A stretch of 64,000 bases of DNA from UBA2241 sp963777895 (GCA_963777895.1 CAVZSF010000002.1:124001-188000); one strand, 5' to 3'. Counted from the stretch's first letter, positions 42,010 to 51,837 are shown. Numbers and translations are program-made. Notes: generated by a model from the sequence alone, not told the origin.

Positions 42010-44488
42010 ATGGACCGACGCTACGACCCGCACGCCATCGAAGCGAGGTGGCAGCGTATCTGGAAGGAGAGCGGCATCTACCGCACTCCGGACACCTCCG
42101 ACGCCCCGAAGTACTACTGCCTCGACTTCTTCCCGTACCCTTCGGGTGACGGTCTCTCGGTCGGTCACTGCCGCAACTACGTGCCCACCGACGCGGTGGC
42201 GCGCTTCATGCGTATGCGCGGGTTCAACGTCCTGCACCCCATGGGATGGGACGCTTTCGGCCTGCCGGCGGAGAACTACGCCATCAAGATGGGGGTCAAG
42301 CCGCAGGAAACGACGGCGCGCAACATCGCCAACTACCACCGCCAGATGGACCTCATCGGCCTCTCCTACGACTGGTCGCGCGAGATCACGAGCTGCGAGC
42401 CCGACTACTACCGCTGGACGCAGTGGATGTTCCTGCTCATGTACGAGCGGGGGCTGGCGTACCGGGGGACGGGGCAGCAGTGGTGGTGCCCCGTCGACAA
42501 GACCATCCTCGCCAACGAGCAGGTCGAGCAGGGCCGCTGCTGGCGCTGCGGCAGCGACGTCACCAAGGTCGACCTGGAGCAGTGGTACCTGCGCATCACC
42601 GACTACGCGCAGCGCCTGCTGGACGACCTGGCGACGATCGACTGGCCCGAGCAGATCAAGCTCATGCAGGCCAACTGGATAGGGCGCAGCGAAGGCGCCG
42701 AAGTCGACTTCGGGCTGCCGGGTCGTGACGAGCCCCTCACGGTCTTCACGACCCGGCCCGACACGCTCTTCGGCGCCACCTACATGGTGCTGGCGCCCGA
42801 GCATCCGCTGGTCGACGAGCTGACCGTCGCCCGACCAGCGCGCGGCCGTGCTCGCCTACCAGGACCGCGCGCGCCGCGAGTCCGAGATCGAGCGGCTCTC
42901 GACCGACAAGGAGAAGACCGGCGTCTTCACCGGCGCCTACGCCGTCAACCCCGTCAACGACGAGCCCGTCCCGATCTGGATCAGCGACTACGTGCTGATG
43001 GGCTACGGCACGGGCGCGATCATGGCGGTGCCGGCACACGACGAGCGCGACTTCCAGTTCGCCACGCTCTTCGAGCTGCCGATCACCGAGGTGATCGCGC
43101 CGCCGTCCGGCGCCCAGGGCACGCTGGTCGAGGCCTACATAGGCGACGGCGTCATGGTCAACTCGGGCAGGTTCGACGGGCTGGCGGCGCCGGGCGCGGC
43201 CTTCGACGCCATCATCGAGTGGCTGGGCGAGCGCGGCCTCGCCCGGCGCAAGGTCAACTTCAAGCTGCGCGACTGGCTCATCAGCCGGCAGCGGTACTGG
43301 GGCGTGCCCATCCCCATCGTGTATTGCGACGCCTGCGGGATCGTCCCCGTCCCCAAGGACCAACTCCCCGTCCTGCTGCCGGACCTCGACGACTTTCAGC
43401 CGACCGACGACGCGAAATCGCCGCTGGCCCGCGACGAGGCCTTCGTGCACACGACCTGCCCGACCTGCGGCGCTCCGGCGCGCCGCGAGACCGACACGAT
43501 GGACACCTTCGCGTGCTCGTCGTGGTACCACCTGCGCTACCCGTCACCGCACTACGACCAGGGCCCCTTCGAGCGCGCCGCCGCCGACTACTGGCTGCCC
43601 GTCGACCTCTACGTCGGCGGCGCCGAGCACGCCGTCATGCACCTGCTCTACGCGCGCTTCTTCTGCAAGGTGCTGCAGGACGCCGGACACCTCGGCTTCG
43701 GCGAGCCCTACGCGCGCCTCCGCAACCAGGGCATGATCCAGGCCCAGGACGGCCAGAAGATGAGCAAGTCCAAGGGCAACGTCGTCACGCCCGACAGCGT
43801 GGTCGAGCGCTACGGCGCCGACAGCCTGCGCGTCTACGAGCTCTTCATCGCGCCGTTCGAGCAGTCGGTCGCCTGGAGCGATCGCGGCGTGCAGGGCTGC
43901 TACCGCTTCCTCGGGCGCTTCTGGAACCTGGTCGGCGAGGTCACGGCGGCCGAGGGGAGCGGGGCGGCGGAGGACGAGGCGCAGACCGAGCGGGGCCGCG
44001 AGCTGCGGCGCAGCCTTCACAAGACCATCCGCAAGGTCACGCGCGACGTGGAAGGCTTCCGCTTCAACACGGCGGTGTCGTCCCTGATGGAGCTGCTCAA
44101 CGAGGCCGTGGACGTGTGGGCGAACGCGCGCGCGGCCATGGCCCTGGCGCAGTGGCGCGAGCTGCTCACCACGTTCGACCTGCTGCTCGCGCCCATGGCT
44201 CCTCATCTCGCGGAAGAGGTCTGGGCGGCGCTGGACGGCGAGGGCTCCATCGTTGTGGCGGCGTGGCCCGCCTGGGACGAGGGTCTCGCCGCGGACGAGG
44301 TCGTCACCGTGGTCGTGCAGGTGAACGGCAAGCTGCGCGACCGGCTGTCGGTCGCAGTCGACGCGGACAAGGACGACGTGCTGGCCCAGGCACGGACAGG
44401 GGTCAACACCCAGCGCTTCCTCGAAGGCAAGCAGGTTCTGAAGGAGATCTACGTGCCCGGCAAGCTCGTCAACTTCGTGGTGAGGTAG
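42010..44488 (+). CDS. leuS: Leucyl-tRNA synthetase (one frameshift)
   Basis: About 825 residues once one base is removed. PYPSGDGLSVGH is the HIGH-region signature, QQWWCPVDKTILANEQV follows, the CP1 editing domain has TTRPDTLFGATY and GTGAIMAVPAHDERD, and KMSKSKGN is the second ATP motif. The frame moves +1 at about 42828-42836: reading GCCC as GCC restores TVADQRAAVLAYQ, a perfect family match. The stop lies 27 bases from a convergent gene. ATG 42010 has AGAGGA upstream. This is an essential enzyme, so the shift is probably a sequence error. Confidence 0.93.
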
Positions 44489-44515
44489 CAGGCCCGGCGC
44501 CGGCGTCGGGGCGAC

Positions 44516-44941
44516 TCAGGCGAGCAGCTCCTCGAGCTTCCGCAGGGCTGCGGCTTCGTTCGGGCCTATGCCCTTCACGGCCTCCGCGGTCGCCTTGGCG
44601 ACACCGAGGATGAAGCCCTTGAAGGCCTCCAGATCCTCGGGAGCCTTGCCGGCGACGAGGTCGATCGCTTCGCTCACCCGGGTCACCACCGCTCCGGATA
44701 CGTCGGCGGGACTGCCAGAAACGGCCTTGTCGCGTCCCATCTTCACGTCCGAGGCAAGGTCACGGACGAGGACGCTGTCCCCGGCGGCCTTGGCCGCCGC
44801 GATGAACCGGGCCGCCCCGCTGGCCTCCTTGAACGTGTCCCAGAACCCTGGATCGGCCATGGACAGGTACGCCATCGTGTCGGTGACCGCCCACTGCAGG
44901 GTCTCCCATTCGCCGCTCGTGAACGCCGTCTTGCTCGCCAT
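44516..44941 (-). CDS. Hypothetical protein, 141 aa
   Basis: Mostly alpha-helical by composition, without signal peptide or membrane segment. The N-terminus has a Trp/Met-rich stretch (EWETLQWAVTDTMAYLSMADPGFWDTF); the rest is Ala/Lys/Glu-rich (ARFIAAAKAAGDSVLVRDLASDVK ... AEAVKGIGPNEAAALRKLEELL). The shape recalls small all-helical TerB-like or haem-pocket proteins, but I cannot assign it. It is convergent with leuS and divergent from comEA, and the codon use is normal. Confidence 0.65.
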   Translation of the reverse strand: MASKTAFTSGEWETLQWAVTDTMAYLSMADPGFWDTFKEASGAARFIAAAKAAGDSVLVRDLASDVKMGRDKAVSGSPADVSGAVVTRVSEAIDLVAGKAPEDLEAFKGFILGVAKATAEAVKGIGPNEAAALRKLEELLA

Positions 44942-45164
44942 CTCGTCCTCCGTTTCGTCCGCGTGCGTTGCGGCCCGTGCTGCGGCCGACGATACCCCAT
45001 GACCGAACGCGTCGTGAGTCTCGCCGTTCTGCGCCCTCCGTTGGTCGGGTCCGACGGCTCCGCTCCGTCCACCTCGCAGTTCCCCCCAGTGGGGCGATGC
45101 CCCCGTCGTATCGGAGGCCTAGGGTGAGCATCACCCGTCGTCGTCGCGGCCTTGGAGGAGATCC

Positions 45165-45776
45165 GTGCGAGTGCCCCGCCGCCAGCTCTACGCGTACATC
45201 GCCCTCGGCATCGTCGTCGTGGCACTGGGCGTGCGCTACCTGGTGCTGCCCGGTGCTACCGCCGAGGCAGGGGCGCCGCTCGTCCTGAACGAGGTCCCCA
45301 GCGCCGCTCCCTCGGCGTCGGCGCCGACCGAAGTCGTTGTCTACGTGTGCGGCGCCGTGCGCGACCCGGGCGTGGTCCGCCTGCTCACCGGCGCCCGCGT
45401 GGCCGACGCCATCGAGCTGGCCGGCGGCGCCCTGCCCGGCGCGGAGCTGGGAGCCGTCAACCTGGCGGCGAAGGTGGGCGACGGCCAGCAGATCGTCGTG
45501 CCCGAGAAGGGCGCTGCTCCCGCCGGAGGCGCGAGCGGCGCGCCTGCAGGCGCCGCCGCGGGCGTCGCGACGCCTGGGCAGGGCGCGCTGGTGAACATCA
45601 ACACCGCCTCGCTCACAGAGCTCGACGCACTCGACGGCGTGGGGCCGTCCACAGCGCAGAAGATCATCGATTACCGCACCGCGAACGGCGGCTTCACGAG
45701 CATCGAGCAGATCAAGGAGGTCCCCGGCATCGGCGACGCCAAGTTCGCGGCGCTGCAAGGCTCGATCACGATCTGA
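45165..45776 (+). CDS. comEA: Competence protein ComEA
   Basis: 203 residues. One membrane anchor (about 10-28) is followed by a Ser/Ala spacer and a SLBB domain (VVVYVCGAVRDPGVVRL ... NLAAKVGDGQQIVVP). After an Ala/Gly linker come two helix-hairpin-helix motifs (VNINTASLTELDALDGVGPSTAQKIIDYR and the following SIEQIKEVPGIGDAKF). ComEA binds incoming double-stranded DNA at the membrane. GTG 45165 follows GGAGGAG. It is immediately followed by comEC. Confidence 0.92.
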   Translation: MRVPRRQLYAYIALGIVVVALGVRYLVLPGATAEAGAPLVLNEVPSAAPSASAPTEVVVYVCGAVRDPGVVRLLTGARVADAIELAGGALPGAELGAVNLAAKVGDGQQIVVPEKGAAPAGGASGAPAGAAAGVATPGQGALVNINTASLTELDALDGVGPSTAQKIIDYRTANGGFTSIEQIKEVPGIGDAKFAALQGSITI

Positions 45777-45777
45777 C

Positions 45778-48180
45778 ATGGGGCTGCGCCGTCTCGCCCC
45801 GCCGCACCTCGTCCTGACGGGCTATTGCGCCGGTCTCTGTCTGGCGCTCGTCTGGCGGCCCCCAGCGTCGACGCTCGCCCTCGCCGCTGCGGCGCTGGCT
45901 GCTTGCGTATGGGTCCTGGCGACGGTGCTGGCCCGCACCTGGGCGCAGTCCACGCTTCGCCCACGCAGCGCGGCGGCCCTGGCGGCGCCGCTGCTGCTCA
46001 CCGCGGTCTTCCTCGCCGCGGGCACCGCGACCGGCAGCGCGCGGCTCGACGCCCTGGAGCGCTCCGATCTCGCGCCGCGTACCGGCGCGTACGTGAGCCT
46101 CCGGGCGACGCTTGTCGACCTGCCCGTCCGCGACGAGGACGAGCTCACCCTCGCCGTGAAGGTCACGGCGGTGGACGGCGTCGCCGTCGACGAACCGGCG
46201 CATCTGCGCCTCAAGCTCGATGACGACGCCGTCGTGCCGCTCGACCATTGCGGGCCGCTGACGGAGGGCGCGCTGCTCGCCCTGGACGACGTCGAGATCG
46301 AGGACCTGCCCGAGCCGCCGGAGGACGGCGGCTTCGACTACGGCAGGTACCTCCGGCGCCGCGGTGAGCACGTCGTGCTCACCGCGGCGTATGAAGACCT
46401 GCGCCTTGTGGGCCGCCGTCCTGGCTTACAGGGCCTCGTGGACCGCCTGCGACTCTCCTCACGCGCCCACCTGCGCGTGGGCCTGCGACCGCCGGTGCGC
46501 GACGTCCTGCAAGGTATGGTCCTCGGCGACGACGAGGGCGTAGAGCAGCAGGTCATCGACGACTTCCGCGCGAGTGGTCTCCTCCACATCATGGCGGTCT
46601 CGGGCGAGAACGTGGTCCTGCTGTGCAGCATGTGGTCGTTCGTCCTGCTGCTGCTCGGCGTGCCGCGACTGCCGCGCACGCTCGTGCTGCTGCCGATGGT
46701 CGCGACCTACGTGCTCCTCACCGGGGCCTCGCCGTCGATCGTCCGGGCCGGTGTGGCTGGCATCGTGGGGCTCCTGGCGGTGATGGTCTCACGGCCCACC
46801 GACGGCTGGCTCGTCTGGCTCGCGCCCGGGGCCTTCCTCCTGACCGTCAACCCCAACAGCCTCTTCGACGTGAGCTTCCAGCTCTCGTTCGGGGCCGTGG
46901 CCGGCCTGCTGCTGTTGTCCCGGCCGCTCACCCGCCTGCTCGGCTTCCTGCCGGGCCCGCTCGCCGAACAGGCCGGCGTGACCACGGCCGCGAGCCTTTC
47001 CACGACGCCCATCTCCATGCTCACGTTCGGGTCCACCTCACTGGTCGCCGTGGCGGCGAATCTGGCGGGCGGCTTTGTCCTGGGACCCATCATGTTCCTC
47101 GGCATGCTCTCGCTGCTCCTGGGGTTCGTCTCAGGCTGGGTGTCGTTGCCATTCAACCTTGTGGCCGGCCTCTTCATCGGGTTCCTGCTCGAGGTCGCGA
47201 AGTTCTTCGGGCGCCTGCCGTTCGCCGTGTACGAGTGGCAGGGCGTCACGGTGTGGATGACACTCGCCCTGGGGGCGGCCACCGAGACGGCGCTGCTCTG
47301 GGTGCTGGCGCGGCGCGCCGGGCTCGGGCTGCGCGACTATGTCGTGCAGCCGGGCCGGCGCGCCCTGGTCGTCGTCCTCAGCGCCGCCGTGACGGCGGCC
47401 GCCCTCGTCGGGGCGCCGGTCGCTCCGGCGGCGCCGTCGACGCCGGCGCTCACCTACCTCTCCGTCGGTGAAGGCGCGGCCACCCTGCTGCGCGTGCCCG
47501 GCGGCCCCACCGTGCTCATCGACGGCGGCCCCGAGCCGCTCGGCCTGCGGCTCAAGCGGCTCGGCGTCGACGCCGTCGACCTCCTCGTGGTCTCGCACGC
47601 GCACGCCGACCACGCCGCCGGCCTCGCGGACGTCGTGACCCGGATGCCGGTGCGTACGGCGCTCCTGCCGTCGCCCCCCGAGCCGTCCGACGGCCTGCGG
47701 CGCCTTGGCGCCGAGCTGGAGGCGGCGGGCGTGCGTGTCGCGCCCTGTACCCGGACGGTGACGACACAGGGTGACGGCTGGGCACTCACGGTGATGCCCA
47801 CGAGGCCCCCGCCCGGCGAGGCGGGCAACCAGGGAGAGAACGATGCCGCGCTCGTCGTGCTGGTCACCATCGCGGGCCGCCGCCTGCTGGTACCGGGCGA
47901 CGCCGAAGGCGAGGTCCTCGCGCGACTCGAGCTGCCGCCCTGCGATGTCGTCGAGCTGCCGCATCACGGCAGCCGCGGAGGCTTCGACGAGCGCCTTCTG
48001 GCCGAGCTGCGACCCTCGGTGGCGGTCATCTCGGTCGGCCCGAACAAGTTCGGTCACCCCACGCCCGAGATGCTGGGCCTCCTCGCCGCCGCGCGCGTGC
48101 CCTGCGTGCGCACCGACCAAGACGGCGATGTCACGGTCACGGCCACAGACGAAGGGATGGCCGTCACCACAGGTCATTGA
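45778..48180 (+). CDS. comEC: DNA uptake channel protein ComEC
   Basis: 800 residues. N-terminal DUF4131-like helices and an OB-like loop (about 85-200), then the competence membrane domain (about 220-520, GLLHIMAVSGENVVLL). A C-terminal metallo-beta-lactamase domain (about 545-790) has SHAHADHAAG and the later LVPGDAEGEVL and VELPHHGS. The loop is thought to help DNA pass and the MBL domain may degrade the non-transported strand. Active-site His/Asp residues are all present. It follows comEA by one base, so natural transformation machinery is at least partly encoded. Confidence 0.93.
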   Translation: MGLRRLAPPHLVLTGYCAGLCLALVWRPPASTLALAAAALAACVWVLATVLARTWAQSTLRPRSAAALAAPLLLTAVFLAAGTATGSARLDALERSDLAPRTGAYVSLRATLVDLPVRDEDELTLAVKVTAVDGVAVDEPAHLRLKLDDDAVVPLDHCGPLTEGALLALDDVEIEDLPEPPEDGGFDYGRYLRRRGEHVVLTAAYEDLRLVGRRPGLQGLVDRLRLSSRAHLRVGLRPPVRDVLQGMVLGDDEGVEQQVIDDFRASGLLHIMAVSGENVVLLCSMWSFVLLLLGVPRLPRTLVLLPMVATYVLLTGASPSIVRAGVAGIVGLLAVMVSRPTDGWLVWLAPGAFLLTVNPNSLFDVSFQLSFGAVAGLLLLSRPLTRLLGFLPGPLAEQAGVTTAASLSTTPISMLTFGSTSLVAVAANLAGGFVLGPIMFLGMLSLLLGFVSGWVSLPFNLVAGLFIGFLLEVAKFFGRLPFAVYEWQGVTVWMTLALGAATETALLWVLARRAGLGLRDYVVQPGRRALVVVLSAAVTAAALVGAPVAPAAPSTPALTYLSVGEGAATLLRVPGGPTVLIDGGPEPLGLRLKRLGVDAVDLLVVSHAHADHAAGLADVVTRMPVRTALLPSPPEPSDGLRRLGAELEAAGVRVAPCTRTVTTQGDGWALTVMPTRPPPGEAGNQGENDAALVVLVTIAGRRLLVPGDAEGEVLARLELPPCDVVELPHHGSRGGFDERLLAELRPSVAVISVGPNKFGHPTPEMLGLLAAARVPCVRTDQDGDVTVTATDEGMAVTTGH

Positions 48181-48231
48181 GCCGACAGGCCCGTCCGCCC
48201 GCCGAGCTCTGTCGCGGTCCCGGGAGGGCCG

Positions 48232-49044
48232 CTAGAGCTCGCGGCGGGAGAAGAGCCAGACCGCGAGCGCGACCAGCGCGGCGGCCCCCGCGAGCGCAGT
48301 GATCGTCGGCCACAGCCAGACGACCGGCTCTCCCCGCACGAGCTGCTGCATCGCGGCGGGGAGCCCGGCAGGGGTGTAGCGCTGGGTGAAGTCCAAGACG
48401 CCCAACAGCACCAGGGACGCATAGACGCCGATGCCGGCTCCGGATGCCGCCACCGGCGAAGAGAGCGCGCTCGACAGCGCCAGCATCACGGCGAGCATGA
48501 AGCTCGCGTAGACGATCCAGAGCGCGGTCGCGCCGAGAAGAGCGCCGCCCGGTCCCATCCCAAAGAGCACCCCGGTCGCGACGAAGCACACCACGAACCC
48601 CAGAAGCGCGGCGCCGACCACGAGCGCTGCCTGGGCTACCCACTTGGCGACGATGTACGCGCTCCTCGAGAGCGGCTTGGTGAGGGCGAGCACGCCGGTC
48701 CCCGAGCGAAGCTCGCCGCTGACGATACCCCCGTAGGCGATGATCAGCGCGAAGAGGACGAGCTGCTGGAGGTTGCCCAGGTAGTCGAGGTAGACGTCGG
48801 CCGGTGTGGCCTCCTTGACCTGGATCGTGAACGTGGCGCCGCTCGCCCCCAGCCGGTCGATCAGCGAGGGCATCAAGTACATGACGACCGGCGAGCTCAG
48901 CGCCGAGAAGACGAGAAAGCCGGGGAGGACCCAGAGGCGCCACGTGTGGAGCACCTCCGCGATCTCCTTGCGGAAGAACGGGACGAAGCCTGTCGGCAAC
49001 AGTACCGAACCGGCGGTCGCAGGGGACGGCGAAGCGGCACTCAT
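48232..49044 (-). CDS. ABC-2 type transporter permease
   Basis: 270 residues with six membrane helices: one after the cytoplasmic head (LWVLPGFLVFSALSSPVVMYL), an extracellular loop, then five more. YGGIVSGELRSGTGVLALTKPLSRSAYIVAKW is the ABC-2 family signature around the coupling helix. It works with the ATPase that overlaps it upstream. Substrate is unknown; such pairs often export small molecules, lipids or antibiotics. The operon runs opposite to its neighbours. Confidence 0.85.
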   Translation of the reverse strand: MSAASPSPATAGSVLLPTGFVPFFRKEIAEVLHTWRLWVLPGFLVFSALSSPVVMYLMPSLIDRLGASGATFTIQVKEATPADVYLDYLGNLQQLVLFALIIAYGGIVSGELRSGTGVLALTKPLSRSAYIVAKWVAQAALVVGAALLGFVVCFVATGVLFGMGPGGALLGATALWIVYASFMLAVMLALSSALSSPVAASGAGIGVYASLVLLGVLDFTQRYTPAGLPAAMQQLVRGEPVVWLWPTITALAGAAALVALAVWLFSRREL

Positions 49045-49994
49045 GGCGCCGCCTCCCCGACGAGGTCGACGAAGACCTCTTCGAGGCTGATCTCGTCGGC
49101 TTCGAGGCGGCGCAGCGCGAGTCCGGCTCCGGCGACGATGCCGGGCAGCGCGCGCTCGGCGACGTCCCTGTCTTCGGCCGTGATGCGCAGGGCGCCGTCG
49201 GCGCGCGTCTCGAGGGCGGCGACCCAGGGCAGCCCGCCCAGGGCGGCGATCAGCTTCGCCGGGTCGTCGACCTGCACCAGCAGGCGATGCGAGCCGCCGT
49301 GACGCGCCTTGAGGTCGTCGATCCCCGCCTGCGCCACGACCCGCCCGCGGTCCAGCACGGCGACCCTGTCGCAGACGCGCTCGACGTCCGCGAGGATGTG
49401 GGTCGAGAAGAACACGGTCGTCCGGCCCGCGAGGGCGGTGATCATGTCGAGCACCTCCTTGCGCCCGAGCGGGTCGAGCGCGCTGGTGGGCTCGTCGAGC
49501 AGAAGGAGACGCGGGGCGCCGATCAGCGCCTGGGCGACGCCCAGGCGCTGTTTCATGCCCCGCGAGTAGCCCTTGATGCGGGTCTCCACGTCGCGGAGCC
49601 CGGCGAGGTCGAGCAGGGTGGCGACGCGCTCGGCGAGCGCCGCGCCACCCAGGCCGTACAGCTCACCCGCGAAGCGGAGGTAGCGCTCCGCCGTCATCCA
49701 GCCGTAGAAGGCAGGGACGTCGGGCAGAAAGCCGATGCTCGCGCGCAGCGCGGCCGATGTGTCGGCCACGTCGCGACCCAGCAGCTGGGCCCGGCCTGAG
49801 GTCGGCCGGGCCAGCCCCGCCAGGATGCGCAGGGTCGTGGTCTTGCCGGCTCCGTTCGGCCCGAGGAACCCGAAGACCGAACCCTGCGGCACGGTGAAGG
49901 AGACGCCGTCGAGCGCCTTCACCGTGCCGTAGACCTTGGTCAGGCCGGCGACGTCGATCGCGGCAGGCTCGACCGTCGCTGGAGGCTCAGGCAT
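49041..49994 (-). CDS. ABC transporter ATP-binding protein
   Basis: 317 residues. GPNGAGKTTTLR (Walker A), YSRGMKQRLGVAQALI (signature, with SRGMK in place of SGGxx), LLLLDEPTSALDP (Walker B) and STHIL (switch His) are present. A C-terminal regulatory domain of about 90 residues (RLLVQVDDPAKLIAAL ...) follows, as in CcmA/DrrA-type exporters. ATG (complement 49992-49994) overlaps the upstream small gene by 8 bases, and its stop overlaps the permease. It energises the ABC-2 permease. Confidence 0.92.
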   Translation of the reverse strand: MPEPPATVEPAAIDVAGLTKVYGTVKALDGVSFTVPQGSVFGFLGPNGAGKTTTLRILAGLARPTSGRAQLLGRDVADTSAALRASIGFLPDVPAFYGWMTAERYLRFAGELYGLGGAALAERVATLLDLAGLRDVETRIKGYSRGMKQRLGVAQALIGAPRLLLLDEPTSALDPLGRKEVLDMITALAGRTTVFFSTHILADVERVCDRVAVLDRGRVVAQAGIDDLKARHGGSHRLLVQVDDPAKLIAALGGLPWVAALETRADGALRITAEDRDVAERALPGIVAGAGLALRRLEADEISLEEVFVDLVGEAAP

Positions 49995-50304
49995 CGTTCT
50001 CCGGCCCGTAGAGCACGTCCACCGTGTGCCGCGCGCGGTCGCCCGTCGCGGTCGCCTCGCCCGGCACCGGGCGGGCTTCCTCGGCAAGCGGGATCTCGCG
50101 GCGGCCGGCCGCGAGGTAGACGATCGGTCCGATGAACTCGATCAGGATGACGATCACAAACCACGGCAGCTTGCTGCCGAGCGTGACGGCCTCCGCCGGC
50201 CGGCGGACCAGATCCACGAGGGCGATGACGAGCAGCGCGACCTGCGCGAGGGCGGCCGCGATGATGAGCGCGATCGCCGTGCCTGACAAGGCTGCTGCGG
50301 GCAT
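49987..50304 (-). CDS. PLDc_N-domain small membrane protein
   Basis: 105 residues. Two membrane helices (about 8-32 and 47-66) with LVDLVRRPAE and GSKLPWFVIVILIEFIGPIVYLAAGRRE fit the PLDc_N family, found as an N-terminal module of cardiolipin synthases and as stand-alone proteins next to ABC-2 transporters. Here it is stand-alone and likely an accessory of the ATPase/permease pair. The stop overlaps the ATPase start. Confidence 0.85.
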   Translation of the reverse strand: MPAAALSGTAIALIIAAALAQVALLVIALVDLVRRPAEAVTLGSKLPWFVIVILIEFIGPIVYLAAGRREIPLAEEARPVPGEATATGDRARHTVDVLYGPENDA

Positions 50305-50352
50305 CGCCTGTTCTCCTTCCGTGCCGACGTCTGTGGGTCGAGGCGCTCGTGC

Positions 50353-50358
50353 TATCCT
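50353..50358 (+). promoter_or_regulatory. Leaderless-type -10 for holA
   Basis: TATCCT ends 8 bases before ATG 50367. It decides against the GTG start at 50349, which would lie upstream of the transcript. Confidence 0.5.
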
Positions 50359-50366
50359 ACCGGCCC

Positions 50367-51401
50367 ATGGCCGAAGCCACCTCGCTGAGATCCGCCTACC
50401 TGATCTGCGGCAGCGACCGTCCCAAGGTGCGGCGCGCGGTCGAGCGGCTTCGCCGGCGCGTCGTCGCCGAGGCGGGCAGCGACCTCAACGTGAGTGTGTT
50501 CGACGTGGGCGAGGCCGACGAGCGCCAGACGGCGCAGTCCAAGCGGGCCGATGTCCTCAGCGCCGCGCTCGCAGCGCTGCAGACGCCGAGCTTCATCCCG
50601 GGGCTGCGCCTCGTGCTCGTGACCAACGGCCACCGCTGGCTCGCCAAGGACCGGCAGGCGCTCGTGGCCTACCTGGACGACCCTATGCCCGACACGGTGC
50701 TCGCCGTCGAGGGTGACACGTTCGGCAAGGACGACGCCCTGTTCAAGGCCGTCAAGAAGCATGGCGAGGTGCTGCGCTACGACCTTCCGAAGCGCCACGA
50801 GCTGGGGACGTGGGTGCGGGAGCGGGCACGCGCACGGGGTCTGGGCCTCGACGCGGCCGCGGCCAGGCATCTGCTCGCACTCGTGGGCGAGGACCCCGAG
50901 CGCCTCGAGGGCGAGCTCGACAAGCTCGCGGCGTATTGCCGGGGCCAGGAGGCGACGGTGGAGGCCATCGACACGGTCTGCTCGGCGTCGATCGACACCA
51001 AGGTGTTCGACCTCATGGATGCCGTTGGCCACCGCGACCGCGGGCAGGCCTTCCGCAAGCTGGAAGAGGTCTACGCCGCCGGCGAGGAGCCGCAGCGCGT
51101 GTTCTACTCCCTCGTGCGCCACGTGCGCCTGCTCGAACAGACCATGGACCTGGCGGCGAAGGGCCCCGTGAAGGCCTCGGAGCTGGCCAGCCAGCTGAAG
51201 GTCCACCCCTTCACGGCACGGAAGCTGATCGACCAGCATCGTTCCTACGATCGGCGGGCCATCGACCGGGCCCTGGCGGGTCTGGCCGACGCCGACGCGG
51301 CGATGCGCGGCGAAGCGGTCGTCACCTTCGAGAGCACCGGAGGGGTGAACCACAGCGACCGGTTCGCGCTCGAGCTGGCGCTGGCGCGCATGCTGGGCTG
51401 A
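50367..51401 (+). CDS. holA: DNA polymerase III subunit delta
   Basis: 344 residues, the clamp-loader delta subunit that opens the sliding clamp. The N-terminal AAA+-like domain lacks a functional Walker A, as expected (AYLICGSDRPKVRRAVERL). FIPGLRLVLVTN precedes the clamp-binding region. The middle has EDPERLEGELDKLAAYC and the C-terminal collar has VFYSLVRHVRLLEQ and HPFTARKLIDQ. The comE-holA-rpsT order is typical, though here the ABC set intervenes. Confidence 0.9.
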   Translation: MAEATSLRSAYLICGSDRPKVRRAVERLRRRVVAEAGSDLNVSVFDVGEADERQTAQSKRADVLSAALAALQTPSFIPGLRLVLVTNGHRWLAKDRQALVAYLDDPMPDTVLAVEGDTFGKDDALFKAVKKHGEVLRYDLPKRHELGTWVRERARARGLGLDAAAARHLLALVGEDPERLEGELDKLAAYCRGQEATVEAIDTVCSASIDTKVFDLMDAVGHRDRGQAFRKLEEVYAAGEEPQRVFYSLVRHVRLLEQTMDLAAKGPVKASELASQLKVHPFTARKLIDQHRSYDRRAIDRALAGLADADAAMRGEAVVTFESTGGVNHSDRFALELALARMLG

Positions 51402-51415
51402 CCGGCCCGGGACGC

Positions 51416-51466
51416 GACGACGGACGGGCGGCGGGCGCCTGAGGCGCCCGCCGCCCGTCCGTCGTC
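51416..51466. terminator. Strong bidirectional terminator between holA and rpsT
   Basis: A perfect 24-bp stem (51416-51439 with 51443-51466) and a TGA loop, between the convergent ends of holA and rpsT. No T-run. It is the longest perfect hairpin outside a gene in the window. Confidence 0.8.
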
Positions 51467-51478
51467 AGGACCTTGCCG

Positions 51479-51745
51479 TCAGCCCTCGAGCCGAGCCAGC
51501 GTCTGGGCGACGCGGCTCTTCTTGTGGGCGGCGTTGTTCTTGTGCAGGATGCCCTTCGCCGCCGCCTGGTCGACCCGTCGCGCGAGGAGCGTCGCCGTGG
51601 CGCGCGCCTCGTCGGCGTTCTGCTCGTCGACGCTCGTCTCGAGCTTCTTGAAGAGCGTCTTGATGGTCGACGTGGCGTGACGGTTGCGCAGCCGCTGCTT
51701 CTCGGCGAGCAGGATGCGCTTCTTCTGCTGCTTGATGTTTGCCAC
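51479..51745 (-). CDS. rpsT: 30S ribosomal protein S20
   Basis: 88 residues, standard S20 length, a three-helix 16S rRNA binding protein. ANIKQQKKRILLAEKQRLRN opens it and GILHKNNAAHKKSRVAQTLARL closes it; both are family signatures. GTG (complement 51743-51745) with GAAGGG upstream; longer in-frame starts add non-conserved sequence. A promoter and a small leader hairpin are visible upstream. Confidence 0.96.
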   Translation of the reverse strand: MANIKQQKKRILLAEKQRLRNRHATSTIKTLFKKLETSVDEQNADEARATATLLARRVDQAAAKGILHKNNAAHKKSRVAQTLARLEG

Positions 51746-51807
51746 TTGATCCCTTCGCTTCAGGGGTGACCGTCTGAGGACGCAGTGGGGCTGCGTTCGG
51801 ACGCGCG

Positions 51808-51837
51808 ATGCTAGCACGGGGGAGGCTGGAGCGGCAA
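51808..51837 (-). promoter_or_regulatory. rpsT promoter
   Basis: On the minus strand, TTGCCG (51832-51837), 18-base spacer, TAGCAT (51808-51813). The leader of about 55 bases contains an ACGCAG/CTGCGT hairpin. Confidence 0.5.

Noticed and set aside
42848..44488. A separate gene starting inside leuS
   Set aside because: Its product is simply the rest of LeuRS in the shifted frame, ending with the KMSKS and anticodon-binding parts.
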